DNA of 14,295 bases, from positions 1-14,295 of the forward strand of contig JASJBO010000137.1 of the NCBI GenBank assembly GCA_030066475.1, given 5' to 3'. Numbering within the stretch: position 1 is the stretch's first letter; the number at the start of each line of letters is the position of its first letter. A program made the translations under genes and the position numbers. A model generated the notes under the pieces. The model saw nothing but the letters and a program-made list of their open reading frames with translations, was not told the DNA's origin and did no database searches. Source of the DNA: Myxococcota bacterium (GTDB lineage Bacteria > Myxococcota_A > UBA9160 > PR03). Shown here in pieces: positions 7,380 to 14,114 of this stretch.

Positions 7380-8354
7380 GTGCTGGCCTCGATCACGATC
7401 GGCGTGCTCGCAGCGGAACCCGCGGCGGGCCGGTCGGACCCCTGCACCGAGAGACGGCGCTGTCGGGACGCGCTGCACCTCGGGACCGGCGGCACGCTCG
7501 TCTACTACCGCAGCCTGCCGCTGGACCGAAACGAAGCCGTGCGGCGCGTCGTGATCGTCATCCACGGGAACCGGCGCGACGCGGACCGCTACTACGACCG
7601 GCTCGTCGCGGCCGCGAGGGCCGAGGGGCGCCTGCGGGACGCCGCCCTGCTGGCTCCGCGCTTTCGCACCCGCGAGGACGAGCCGGCACCCGGCGAGCAC
7701 CACTGGAGCGCGCACGGCTGGAAGATCGGGAACCGCTCGCTCGATCCGAAGCGGGTGAGCGCCTTCGCGGTCCTGGACGAGCTGCTGGAGCAGATCTGTT
7801 CCCCGTCGCGCGCCTCCTTTCCAGGGCTCGAGACCGTCGTGCTGATCGGGCACTCCGCGGGCGGGCAGTTCGTGGGCCGCTACCTCGCTGGGGGCAGCGG
7901 CTGCTCCGATGCGGCGGTCGAAGTCCGCTACGTCGTGATGAACCCGTCGAGCTACCTGTACGTGGACGCCCGGCGCCGCGCCGCGACGACCGGTCGCTTC
8001 GAGGTCCCGAACGGGCGGTCCTGCCCCGACTACGACGACTACAAGTACGGTCTGCGCGACCTGAATCGCTACATGCGGCGGGTCGGTCCGGACCGCATCC
8101 GGGCCAACCTGTTCCGACGCCGGAGCTACTACCTGGCGGGCGCCCTGGACACCTACACCGAGGGCACCCTGGACAAGAGCTGTCCGGGGGGGCTGCAGGG
8201 CGAGAACCGTCTCGTCCGCCACGAGAACTACCGCGCCTACCGCGAGCTCTTCCCCGCATGGACCGGGTCGGTCTTCGAGGTCGTTCCCGGCGTCGGTCAC
8301 GACGGGGCCCGCATGCTGCTGAGCGATGCCGCGCGCCGGGCCGCCTTCCGCTGA
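7380..8354 (+). CDS. Probable exported alpha/beta hydrolase
   Basis: 324 aa from a GTG start. The N-terminus (LASITIGVLAAEPAAG) looks like the hydrophobic core and cleavage region of a signal peptide, and several Cys residues (22, 28, 140, 175, 215, 268) fit an exported protein. The hydrolase core shows VIVIHGNRRDAD, GHSAGG with nucleophile Ser159, GALDTY with Asp257 and GVGHDG with His307, so the triad looks complete. It is a more distant relative of the two hydrolase domains in the divergent operon (shared HG-x-R-x-AD and LAPRF patterns). The GTG start has no clear ribosome site and gives a signal peptide with no positive n-region. The same frame stays open upstream and adds SRSIAPLRGGAALAV, which makes a better signal peptide but without a standard start codon. 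The stop abuts the stop of the convergent ATP-grasp gene (TGATCA). Confidence 0.8.
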   Translation: MLASITIGVLAAEPAAGRSDPCTERRRCRDALHLGTGGTLVYYRSLPLDRNEAVRRVVIVIHGNRRDADRYYDRLVAAARAEGRLRDAALLAPRFRTREDEPAPGEHHWSAHGWKIGNRSLDPKRVSAFAVLDELLEQICSPSRASFPGLETVVLIGHSAGGQFVGRYLAGGSGCSDAAVEVRYVVMNPSSYLYVDARRRAATTGRFEVPNGRSCPDYDDYKYGLRDLNRYMRRVGPDRIRANLFRRRSYYLAGALDTYTEGTLDKSCPGGLQGENRLVRHENYRAYRELFPAWTGSVFEVVPGVGHDGARMLLSDAARRAAFR

Positions 8355-9494
8355 TCAGGTCGCTTCGACCTTGGCCTCGAGGAAGGCCGCGAGGTGCTCC
8401 ATGTGGGGGCTCACCCATCGGTCGTAGTGGTGCGCGTCTTCGGCCTGCCAGTCGAAGATCTTCGTCTCGGAGCCGAAGCCGGCGACGCCCGGCTTCGCAT
8501 TGACTTCGACGAGGTGGAGCCCGCGCTCGCGGTCGAGCACGAAGTCGAAGCCGAGCTCGGGCAACGCGGAGGGATAGTGCGACTCCAGGTGCTCGGCGAG
8601 ACCGCGTGACACCCGCCGGATCTCCTCCTCGACTTCGCGACCCGCCTGCTCGCCCAGCATCGACGCGAGCAGCTCCTCGGTCACCTGGATGGAGCCGCCC
8701 TGGAACACGTTCGACAGCTCGCTGTCCGGGGGAGCGAGGCGGGTCTCGAGGATCGTGTGCCAGCGCCGCCCGTCGTTGACCGCGACGACGCGGACGTCGA
8801 AGACCGCCTCCCGGTAGCGGAGCGACTCCACGCCCTCCTGCACCACGTAGCGCTCCTCACCGGCCGCGACCTCGATCAGGGCCAGCGCGGCCTCGAGCGA
8901 GAGGCGCGGAAAGGCGCGTCGCGCGCGCGTGTCGTAGTACTTCAGCGAGTACTCGTCGCCGGCCCGCCGGAGCACGAAGATGCGATTGCCCTTGTTGCCC
9001 GCGCGGGGCTTGACGAAGACGAGCGGGCATCGCGCCAGGAACGCGTCGAGCTGGACGGGAGAGCCGGTGAAGTCCTCGGTGTGCGGATGGAGCGACGGGT
9101 CCCAGTCCCGCACCACCTCGTAGGCCTTCAGCTTGTTGGAGACGAGCTCCGAGAACTCGTACGGCACGTAGACCCCGATCCCGTTCTGCCGGGTCCAGCT
9201 CTTGAAGCGGCGGTATCCCATCCCCCGATCGAGCAGGCGACGCGTCGCGTAGGTCCAGTTCGCGTTCACCCGGGGCACCGGCTGCCGGTCGGCCACCAGA
9301 TCCCGCCCCACCACCGTGTAGCCCGGGACGTCGTCCGCCCCAGTGACGTCCTTCGGCGAGTAGAGGAAGACCTGGATGCCCGACGGCGCCAGCCGCTCGG
9401 CGATCAGCAACGCGCGGTTGACGACCGACGGGCTCAGCTGTTGCTTGGGATCCGCGCCGGCCTTGCAGTTGCAGAGCAGGCCCACGCGCCTCAC
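8355..9494 (-). CDS. YheC/YheD-like ATP-grasp ligase
   Basis: 379 aa, probably cytoplasmic. The N-terminal part (1-115) begins with VGLLCNCKAG and ends with a YVPYEFSELVSNK segment typical of YheC/YheD proteins. The ATP-grasp domain (about 116-345) has VFVKPRAGNKGN (Lys162), YVVQEGV (Glu220), FDVRVV (Asp233, Arg235), GFDFVLD (Asp317) and LVEVNAKPG (Glu330, Asn332). The nucleotide and metal ligands therefore look intact, unlike the ATP-grasp domain at 1038-2996. Such enzymes form amide bonds with acyl-phosphate intermediates. YheC/YheD are best known from spore-formers and their substrates are not firmly known. The start is GTG, overlapping the upstream gene's TGA as GTGA, so the two are translationally coupled. 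It converges on the hydrolase gene with directly abutting stops and no room for a terminator. Confidence 0.85.
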   Translation of the reverse strand: MRRVGLLCNCKAGADPKQQLSPSVVNRALLIAERLAPSGIQVFLYSPKDVTGADDVPGYTVVGRDLVADRQPVPRVNANWTYATRRLLDRGMGYRRFKSWTRQNGIGVYVPYEFSELVSNKLKAYEVVRDWDPSLHPHTEDFTGSPVQLDAFLARCPLVFVKPRAGNKGNRIFVLRRAGDEYSLKYYDTRARRAFPRLSLEAALALIEVAAGEERYVVQEGVESLRYREAVFDVRVVAVNDGRRWHTILETRLAPPDSELSNVFQGGSIQVTEELLASMLGEQAGREVEEEIRRVSRGLAEHLESHYPSALPELGFDFVLDRERGLHLVEVNAKPGVAGFGSETKIFDWQAEDAHHYDRWVSPHMEHLAAFLEAKVEAT

Positions 9495-9862
9495 GCCGCC
9501 GCCGCCTGGCTACCGCGGAACTCGACGTGCACCTGCGCCGGGCGCAGGCTGTCCTTCAGCTGACGCAGCCCCGCGCGGCCGAAGTCGGATCCGTCGTTGA
9601 CGAGCTCGCAGGCGCCCAGCTTCGCCTTGCGCTCCACGACGCGCAACCCGGGCACCTCGCAGGCCCGGGCGGCGTCCTTCGCGTCGGTGCGCAGGATGCG
9701 TGCCGAGCGGTCCCCGTTGAAGTCGTTCGTCAGCAGGTACGCGAAGTAGTAGCCGAAGCCGAGCTGCTCACCGCGCTCGACCGCCGCCTTGTAGCGCGGC
9801 AGGTCCGTCGGCTCGAGGAGCCGGAGCCCCTCCAGCGCACCCGAGAGCGGCGGGAACGTCAT
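9491..9862 (-). CDS. Small protein of unknown function coupled to the ATP-grasp gene
   Basis: 123 aa; I do not recognise the family with confidence. Visible features are an N-terminal LLEPTDLPRYKAAVERG stretch, an aromatic GFGYYFAYLL patch (35-44), and a basic/acidic C-terminal half with two Cys (68, 85). The last residues are a poly-Ala tail. The N-terminal pattern faintly resembles the beginning of DUF2156/acyltransferase-fold proteins, which would make this a truncated or minimal version; that is only a suggestion. There is no signal peptide or clear membrane helix. The ATG at 9860-9862 lacks a close ribosome site. Its stop shares the GTGA overlap with the following ATP-grasp gene, which argues for a joint role, for example as a partner or substrate-binding subunit. 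Confidence 0.6.
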   Translation of the reverse strand: MTFPPLSGALEGLRLLEPTDLPRYKAAVERGEQLGFGYYFAYLLTNDFNGDRSARILRTDAKDAARACEVPGLRVVERKAKLGACELVNDGSDFGRAGLRQLKDSLRPAQVHVEFRGSQAAAA

Positions 9863-9962
9863 GGCCGTGCTTCGAATCCCTCCGGCGCAAGTGCCGCCCG
9901 GGGCGAGCCGAGGCAGCCAGCCGGGAGTCTATCCGGACTGCCCGGACGCGCGCCGCCCGGTT

Positions 9963-10281
9963 GACTTCGCTCGCCTGCGGCTCGCTGCGCGCTCCGGCCT
10001 TGGTGGACTCCGCTCGCCTGCGGCTCGCTGCGCGCTCCGGCTTCGCCTCCGCTTGCGGCTTCCCCCTTCGATCTCGGCAGAGATGGCTACGGGAGCTCCG
10101 GTCGTGAGGCCGTTCCGCCGGCCTGCCCGCCCCGAACGAAGCCGCGACGGCTGCCCGCGCAAGCGCCGCCCACCAAAGCCCGAGCAGCGCGGTCCTGCCC
10201 CACGCGGCGCGCGCAGCGAGGCGAAGCCGAGCGAAGTCCACCCAGCTTGCGCGCGCAGTGAGGCGAAGCCGAACGAAGTCC
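9963..10281. repeat. Long repeat element, copy 2, with flanking inverted short units
   Basis: The element fills most of the 424-base gap between the small unknown gene and the ABC permease. Two short units in minus orientation (9963-9992 and 10005-10035, 43-base spacing) are followed by the core at 10044 that matches bases 1-165. Two units in plus orientation then follow (10209-10239 and 10251-10281, 42-base spacing). The arrangement is head-to-head, so a single strand can fold back over the core, as in BIMEs. The plus-orientation units carry GGC-GAA-GCC where others have GCC-GCA-GGC. The right end stops five bases short of the permease stop codon, with TAGCTG spanning the junction on the minus strand. 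Bases 9863-9962 show nothing else I can support. Confidence 0.8.
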
Positions 10282-10286
10282 AACAG

Positions 10287-11099
10287 CTAGCGGATCTCGG
10301 TGCGGCGGAAGGCCAGCACGAGCAGGGCGACGGAGCCGAGGGCCCAGGCGCTGAGGCGCCAGAGGGGGGCGAGCTCGTCGCCGAGCTCGACGTGGGGGTT
10401 CCAGGGAGCGACGGCCGCGATGACGGCGAGGCCCAGCGGCGGCGCGAAGCGGGTGACCGAGGCGGTGAGGCCGCCGACCTCGAGCTCGAACAGGGCGCCG
10501 GCGAACATCGCGGCGTTGGCGAACACGACGAACGGGATGCCCAGCACCACGAGCAGCAGGACGGCGGCGCGTCCGATCCAGAGCGAGGCGGCCATCGCCA
10601 GCGCGCTGACGCAGAGCGCGCCGGCGAGCGCCGCGATCGCGCCCCAGATCGCGGGGCCTGCGGCCAGTCCGTGGCGCGCGACGAGCAATGCACCCGTGCC
10701 GCCCAGCATCAACACACCGGCCACCGCGGCGACGCCGAGGGCGCCGGCCAGACGCGCGCCCGCGTAGCTGCCGCGCGCGACCGGGCGAGCCAGCCACAGC
10801 GCGGCGCTGCCTTCGGCGAGCGGGCTGGCGAGGTGATCGGAGGCGAGGACGCCCGCGATCGCGACGAACACGAACGCCTGGAAGGCGTAGAGCAGGGGGG
10901 CGACGAAGCCGGCGACGAGCTGGGGGTCGAGCTCCTGCTGGTTCATCGAGATGTCGCCCAGGCCGAAGTCGGTGCAGCTCTCGGCGCCGAGCAGGCCCAC
11001 CAGCGCGACGAAGGCGACCACGAAGGCGAAGCGGCGGCGCAGCCCGTCGCGCCACGCCTCGACCGCCAGCGTCGCGAAACCGCCGAGCTGTCCGCTCAC
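10287..11099 (-). CDS. ABC-2 type transporter permease
   Basis: 270 aa inner-membrane permease with about six hydrophobic segments (near 24-39, 61-86, 117-141, 148-170, 175-200 and 245-262). The stretch LASPLAEGSAALWLARPVARGSYAGARL (residues 90-117) is the conserved cytoplasmic loop of ABC-2 permeases, with the EG and RPVxR pattern. The first periplasmic loop carries CTDFGLGDISMNQQ. It resembles the NosY/CcmB-like and ABC-2 families that work with a single ATPase; the substrate is unknown. The GTG start overlaps the ATPase stop as GTGA, so the two are coupled and co-expressed. The stop is TAG, directly followed by the repeat element, whose hairpins may protect or end the mRNA. Confidence 0.85.
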   Translation of the reverse strand: MSGQLGGFATLAVEAWRDGLRRRFAFVVAFVALVGLLGAESCTDFGLGDISMNQQELDPQLVAGFVAPLLYAFQAFVFVAIAGVLASDHLASPLAEGSAALWLARPVARGSYAGARLAGALGVAAVAGVLMLGGTGALLVARHGLAAGPAIWGAIAALAGALCVSALAMAASLWIGRAAVLLLVVLGIPFVVFANAAMFAGALFELEVGGLTASVTRFAPPLGLAVIAAVAPWNPHVELGDELAPLWRLSAWALGSVALLVLAFRRTEIR

Positions 11100-11806
11100 C
11101 CGCGCACCGTCCGCACGAAGGCGTCCTCGAGCGACTCGCCCGGGCGCACCACCGCGTCGAGCGCTCCGCTTGCGGCGATCCGGCCCTCGTGGAGGATCGC
11201 GATCGAGTCGCACACCCGCTCGACCTCGGAGAGCACGTGGGAGCTGACCAGGACGGTGGCGCCGCGCGCGCGCGCCGCTTCGATCCACGCGCGCGCGTCG
11301 CGCACGCCGAGTGGATCGAGGCCGCTGGTGGGCTCGTCGAGGATCAGCAGCGACGGATCCCCGAGCAGAGCCTGGGCGAAGCCGGCGCGCTGGGCGAGGC
11401 CCTTCGAGAGCGAGCCGAGCCGCTCGCCCAGCCGGTCGCGCAGGCCGGTGCGCTCGCAGACGGCGTCGATCTCGCGCGTCAGGGCGGTGCCGTCCAGGCC
11501 GCCCAGCGCGCCGTGCACGCGCAGGAAGCGCCCCAGGGTCATCGCCGTCGGCAGCCGCAGCCGCTCCGGCACGTAGCCGACGTCGGCGCGCGCGGCCGGG
11601 TCGAACGGGTCGCGCCCGCACAGCCGCGCGCCGCCCGAGGTGGGACGCGTGAAGCCCAGCAGCAACCGCAGCGCCGTGGTCTTGCCGGCGCCGTTCGGTC
11701 CGAGCAGGCCGACGGCCGCTCCGCTCGGCACCACCAACGCGACCGCGTCGAGCGCCCGGCGACGGCCGTAGCGCTTGGTGGCGTCCGCGAGCTCCAGGGC
11801 GAACAT
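11096..11806 (-). CDS. ABC transporter ATP-binding protein (ABC-2 partner)
   Basis: 236 aa, a single nucleotide-binding domain. Walker A is GPNGAGKTT (36-44), the signature region reads LSKGLAQR (133-140) in place of the canonical LSGGQ, Walker B is LLILDEPTSGLDP (153-165), and the switch His lies in SSHVLSEVE (His190). The LSKG signature is frequent in NosF/CcmA-like exporters of the ABC-2 group. It energises the permease encoded by the next gene, with a four-base GTGA overlap. The ATG at 11804-11806 was chosen because homologues begin with a short beta strand before KRYG and because it leaves a 25-base gap to the divergent radical SAM gene. A longer frame to 11884 would overlap that gene. 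No strong ribosome site precedes the ATG. Confidence 0.9.
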   Translation of the reverse strand: MFALELADATKRYGRRRALDAVALVVPSGAAVGLLGPNGAGKTTALRLLLGFTRPTSGGARLCGRDPFDPAARADVGYVPERLRLPTAMTLGRFLRVHGALGGLDGTALTREIDAVCERTGLRDRLGERLGSLSKGLAQRAGFAQALLGDPSLLILDEPTSGLDPLGVRDARAWIEAARARGATVLVSSHVLSEVERVCDSIAILHEGRIAASGALDAVVRPGESLEDAFVRTVRG

Positions 11807-11831
11807 CGGGGCGCGAGCGTACCATCTCGGC
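11807..11831. promoter_or_regulatory. 25-base divergent promoter gap with overlapping -10-like elements
   Basis: Only 25 bases separate the ATG codons of two divergent genes. On the plus strand TACCAT (11819-11824) lies seven bases before the radical SAM ATG. On the minus strand TACGCT (11816-11821) lies nine bases before the ATPase ATG. Both fit the TAnnnT pattern of leaderless promoters in GC-rich bacteria, and they overlap at GTAC. Neither gene has a ribosome site, which supports leaderless messages; this is an inference. Confidence 0.4.
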
Positions 11832-12668
11832 ATGAGCCGGGCCCGCGTGTTCCCGCGCGACGTACAGCGGATCCTGACCCCCACCGGCGGCTACCTGTCC
11901 GCGTTCACCCACACGCTCCAGCCGTATGCCGGCTGCCAGTTCTCGTGCGTGTACTGCTACGTGCGCGAGATGACCGTGCAGCGCGCGAACCCCTACCGGC
12001 TGCCCTGGTCGCACTGGATCTCGCCCAAGCGCAACGCGCCCGAGCGGCTGCGCCGCGAGGGCGAGCGCGGGCGGCTGCGCGACGCGCGCATCTTCTGCGC
12101 CTCGGTGACGGACCCGTACACGCCGCTCGAGCGGCGGCTGCGCCTCACGCGCGGCTGCCTCGAGGTGATGTCGGCGCACCCGCCGGCCTTCCTGGTGATG
12201 CAGACCCGCAGTCCCCTGATCGAGCGCGACGCCGACCTGCTGGCGCGCCTGCCCACGGCCATCGCGAGTCTGACCGTCACCACCGACGACGAGGGCGTGC
12301 GCCGGCTGCTCGAGCCGGACTCCCCGTCGATCGGGCTGCGCATCGAGACGCTGGCGCGGCTGCGGCGCGCCGGCGTGCGCACCCAGGCCGCCGTCTCGCC
12401 GCTGCTGCCCGGCGATCCCGGCCGCCTGGCGCGCGCACTCGAGCCCGTCGTCGAGCGGGTCGTGGTGGACGACTTCTTCGCGGGCGACGGGGCCGGGGGA
12501 CGTCGCAGCCGCACCGCGCTCGAGCGGCTGCGCGCGGCCGGCCACGCCGCGTGGGCGGAGCCGGGCTATGCCGAGGCCGCGCTCGAGGCGTTCCGCGCGG
12601 TGCTCGGCGCGGAGCGCGTGGGCTTCTCGGCGCAGGGCTTCGCGGCGGGCTCGGGGGCGCTCAGTTGA
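11832..12668 (+). CDS. SPL-family radical SAM protein (SplB/Rv2578c-like)
   Basis: 278 aa. The radical SAM motif is CQFSCVYC, with cysteines 35, 39 and 42 (C-x3-C-x2-C) that bind the [4Fe-4S] cluster for SAM cleavage. The preceding ILTPTGGYLSAFTHTLQPYAG and later ASVTDPYTPLERRLRLTRG are typical of the spore-photoproduct-lyase-like family found widely in non-spore-formers; their reactions are mostly unknown. The length is compact, lacking the long C-terminal extension of some members. The ATG was chosen at the start of the conserved region and gives a divergent 25-base gap; the 19 in-frame residues before it overlap the ATPase gene. Its TGA overlaps the convergent hspQ stop by eight bases (12661-12668). 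Confidence 0.85.
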   Translation: MSRARVFPRDVQRILTPTGGYLSAFTHTLQPYAGCQFSCVYCYVREMTVQRANPYRLPWSHWISPKRNAPERLRREGERGRLRDARIFCASVTDPYTPLERRLRLTRGCLEVMSAHPPAFLVMQTRSPLIERDADLLARLPTAIASLTVTTDDEGVRRLLEPDSPSIGLRIETLARLRRAGVRTQAAVSPLLPGDPGRLARALEPVVERVVVDDFFAGDGAGGRRSRTALERLRAAGHAAWAEPGYAEAALEAFRAVLGAERVGFSAQGFAAGSGALS

Positions 12669-13047
12669 CCGCCGCGTCGCGCTCGTAGCGCCCGTCGCGG
12701 AAGCCGCGGAAGAACTCGGCGACCATCGGGTGCTCGATCGGCTCGTGGCACTCGTCGCGCTCGAGGTTGCGCTGCGCCACGTAGGTCATGTGCTCGCCCT
12801 CGTGCACCAGCACGTGGTACCAGGGCTCGTCGCGCGGCGGCCGCGAGCGGGCCATCTCCTCGTACCACTCGTCGGTCCCCTGGAAGTCGGCGTCGACGTC
12901 GACGATCACGCCGCGATAGCCGAACAGCTTGTGGTGGATCAGCTCGCCGGGTGAGAAGCGGACGGCACTCCGGCACTCCGATGTCGTCCGCCCCGATGTA
13001 GCGCTTCCCGATGTGGCTCTTCCCGTTGTGACTCTTCCGGATGTCAT
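12661..13047 (-). CDS. hspQ: HspQ-like protein (YccV domain) with repeat-encoded N-terminal extension
   Basis: 128 aa. Residues about 32-120 match HspQ: RFSPGELIHHKLFGYRG, VIVDVDADF, then WYHVLVHEG and TYVAQRNLE. HspQ is a small cytoplasmic protein that in enterobacteria modulates Lon protease and was first described as binding hemimethylated DNA. The usual length is about 105 aa and it starts close to the RFSPG strand. Here about 28 extra residues, rich in Thr, Ser, Gly and Arg, precede it, coded by a 15-bp tandem repeat. The start at 13045-13047 is supported by GGAGG five bases upstream, the best ribosome site in the window. The frame is open much further upstream over the divergent gene, which is a shadow. 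The gene converges with the radical SAM gene. Confidence 0.88.
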   Translation of the reverse strand: MTSGRVTTGRATSGSATSGRTTSECRSAVRFSPGELIHHKLFGYRGVIVDVDADFQGTDEWYEEMARSRPPRDEPWYHVLVHEGEHMTYVAQRNLERDECHEPIEHPMVAEFFRGFRDGRYERDAAVN

Positions 13048-13053
13048 CCTCAC
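12979..13053. repeat. Five tandem 15-bp units at the hspQ 5' end
   Basis: Units start at 12979, 12994, 13009, 13024 and 13039; the plus-strand pattern is CGATGTnGCnCTTCC with drift in the outer units. Read in the hspQ frame they encode pentapeptides such as VTTGR, ATSGS and ATSGR, and the outermost unit includes the start codon and three bases upstream of it. The period is a multiple of three, so copy-number change keeps the frame. Confidence 0.75.
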
Positions 13054-13057
13054 CTCC
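13053..13057 (-). promoter_or_regulatory. Ribosome binding site GGAGG of hspQ
   Basis: On the minus strand GGAGG is followed by TGAGG and then ATG, a five-base spacing. It decides the hspQ start at 13047 and shows that the repeat tract is translated. In the same 81-base divergent gap, CCGAGCTCGG at 13089-13098 is a 10-bp palindrome with no assigned role. Confidence 0.75.
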
Positions 13058-13128
13058 GAGCGTCCGCAGCGGCAGACCGGAACCATAGCCGAGCTCGGGG
13101 TGGGTCCGCTCCGTGCTACAAACGGGGG

Positions 13129-14112
13129 ATGCAGATCCACGAGCTCGCGACCCCGGCACTCGTCGTGGACGTCGCGGCGCTCGAGCACAACCTCGAGGCG
13201 ATGAGCGCCGCGCTGCCGGGGGCCCGCCTGCGCCCACACGTCAAGGCCACCAAGTGCACGGCCCTGGCGCGCCGCCAGGCGCAGGACGGCCACCGCGGCT
13301 TCACCTGCGCCACGATCCGCGAGATGGAGGGCCTCGCCGCGGCCGGGCTGGGCGAGGACCTGCTGCTCGCGAACGAGGTGCTCGACGCGCGGCGGCTCGG
13401 AGCGCTCGACGCCCGCGTGACGGTGGCGGTCGACTCCGAGGAGACGATCGAGGCGGCCGCGTCGGGCGGCGTGCGCGAGGTCCTGGTGGACGTGAACGTG
13501 GGGATGCCGCGCTGCGGCTGCCGGTCCGAGGCCGCGGGGCGGCTGGCCGATCGGGCGCGCGCGCGCGGGCTCGTGGTGCGCGGCGTGATGGGCTACGAGG
13601 GGCACGCGATGGCGGTCGCGGACCGCGCGCAGCGCGCGCAGGTGTGCGTCGAGGCGATGGAGAAGCTGGCGCACGCCCACGCCCTCACCGGGGGCGAGGT
13701 GGTGTCGGCGGGCGGCACCGGGACCTACGACCTGAACGGGCTCGCCACCGAGATCCAGGCCGGCTCCTACTCGCTGATGGACACGGCCTACGAGAAGCTG
13801 GGGCTGCCCTTTCGGCGCGCGTTCGCGGTGTGGTCCACCGTGATCTCGGTCTCCGAGGGGTATGCGGTCGCGGACTGTGGTCTGAAGTCGCTCGGCATGG
13901 ACCACGGCAACCCGGAGATCGAGGGGGCCAAGGTCTGGTTCTGCTCGGACGAGCACGTCACCTTCGCCGCCGAGCGGGCGCCGGCCGTGGGCGATCGCAT
14001 CCGCGTGTGGCCGGCGCACGTCGATCCGACCGTCGCCTACCACGAGCGCCTGCACCTCGTGGACGGGGAGCGGGTGGTCGACACCTGGGAGATCGACCTG
14101 CGGGGCTGGTAG
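13129..14112 (+). CDS. PLP enzyme, D-threonine aldolase/D-serine dehydratase-like
   Basis: 327 aa, fold-type III (alanine-racemase-like barrel followed by a beta domain). The PLP lysine is Lys39 in PHVKATKC. Further motifs are DVNVGMPRCG (121-130), GYEGHA, GGTGTYD (195-201, phosphate binding), and ADCGLKSLGMDHG (248-260). A putative metal site HVD (His297, Asp299) sits in PAHVDPTVAYHE. His-x-Asp is the arrangement known in D-threonine aldolases, while D-serine dehydratases of this family use His and Cys. A retro-aldol cleavage of D-beta-hydroxy-amino acids is therefore the better guess, but the substrate is not proven. The ATG is preceded by GGGGG. The gene is divergent from hspQ, and its TAG stop is followed at once by the tandem hairpin repeat. 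Confidence 0.85.
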   Translation: MQIHELATPALVVDVAALEHNLEAMSAALPGARLRPHVKATKCTALARRQAQDGHRGFTCATIREMEGLAAAGLGEDLLLANEVLDARRLGALDARVTVAVDSEETIEAAASGGVREVLVDVNVGMPRCGCRSEAAGRLADRARARGLVVRGVMGYEGHAMAVADRAQRAQVCVEAMEKLAHAHALTGGEVVSAGGTGTYDLNGLATEIQAGSYSLMDTAYEKLGLPFRRAFAVWSTVISVSEGYAVADCGLKSLGMDHGNPEIEGAKVWFCSDEHVTFAAERAPAVGDRIRVWPAHVDPTVAYHERLHLVDGERVVDTWEIDLRGW

Positions 14113-14114
14113 CT

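Noticed and set aside
2788..7554. A very long plus-strand open frame of over 1500 codons
   Set aside because: It runs antisense to four well-supported minus-strand genes and its product is low-complexity Arg/Pro/Gly/His. It is a high-GC shadow frame.
9963..10281. Insertion sequence
   Set aside because: No transposase or target duplication is visible. It is a short non-autonomous repeat with inverted units.
10287..12545. A 752-codon minus frame ending in the permease
   Set aside because: Only the last 270 codons are permease. The rest is antisense to the radical SAM gene or out of frame with the ATPase. The GTG at 11099 with GTGA coupling is the better start.
11832..12668. True spore photoproduct lyase
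   Set aside because: The family-level match is good, but nothing here shows sporulation, and many SPL-like proteins in non-spore-formers have other, unknown roles.
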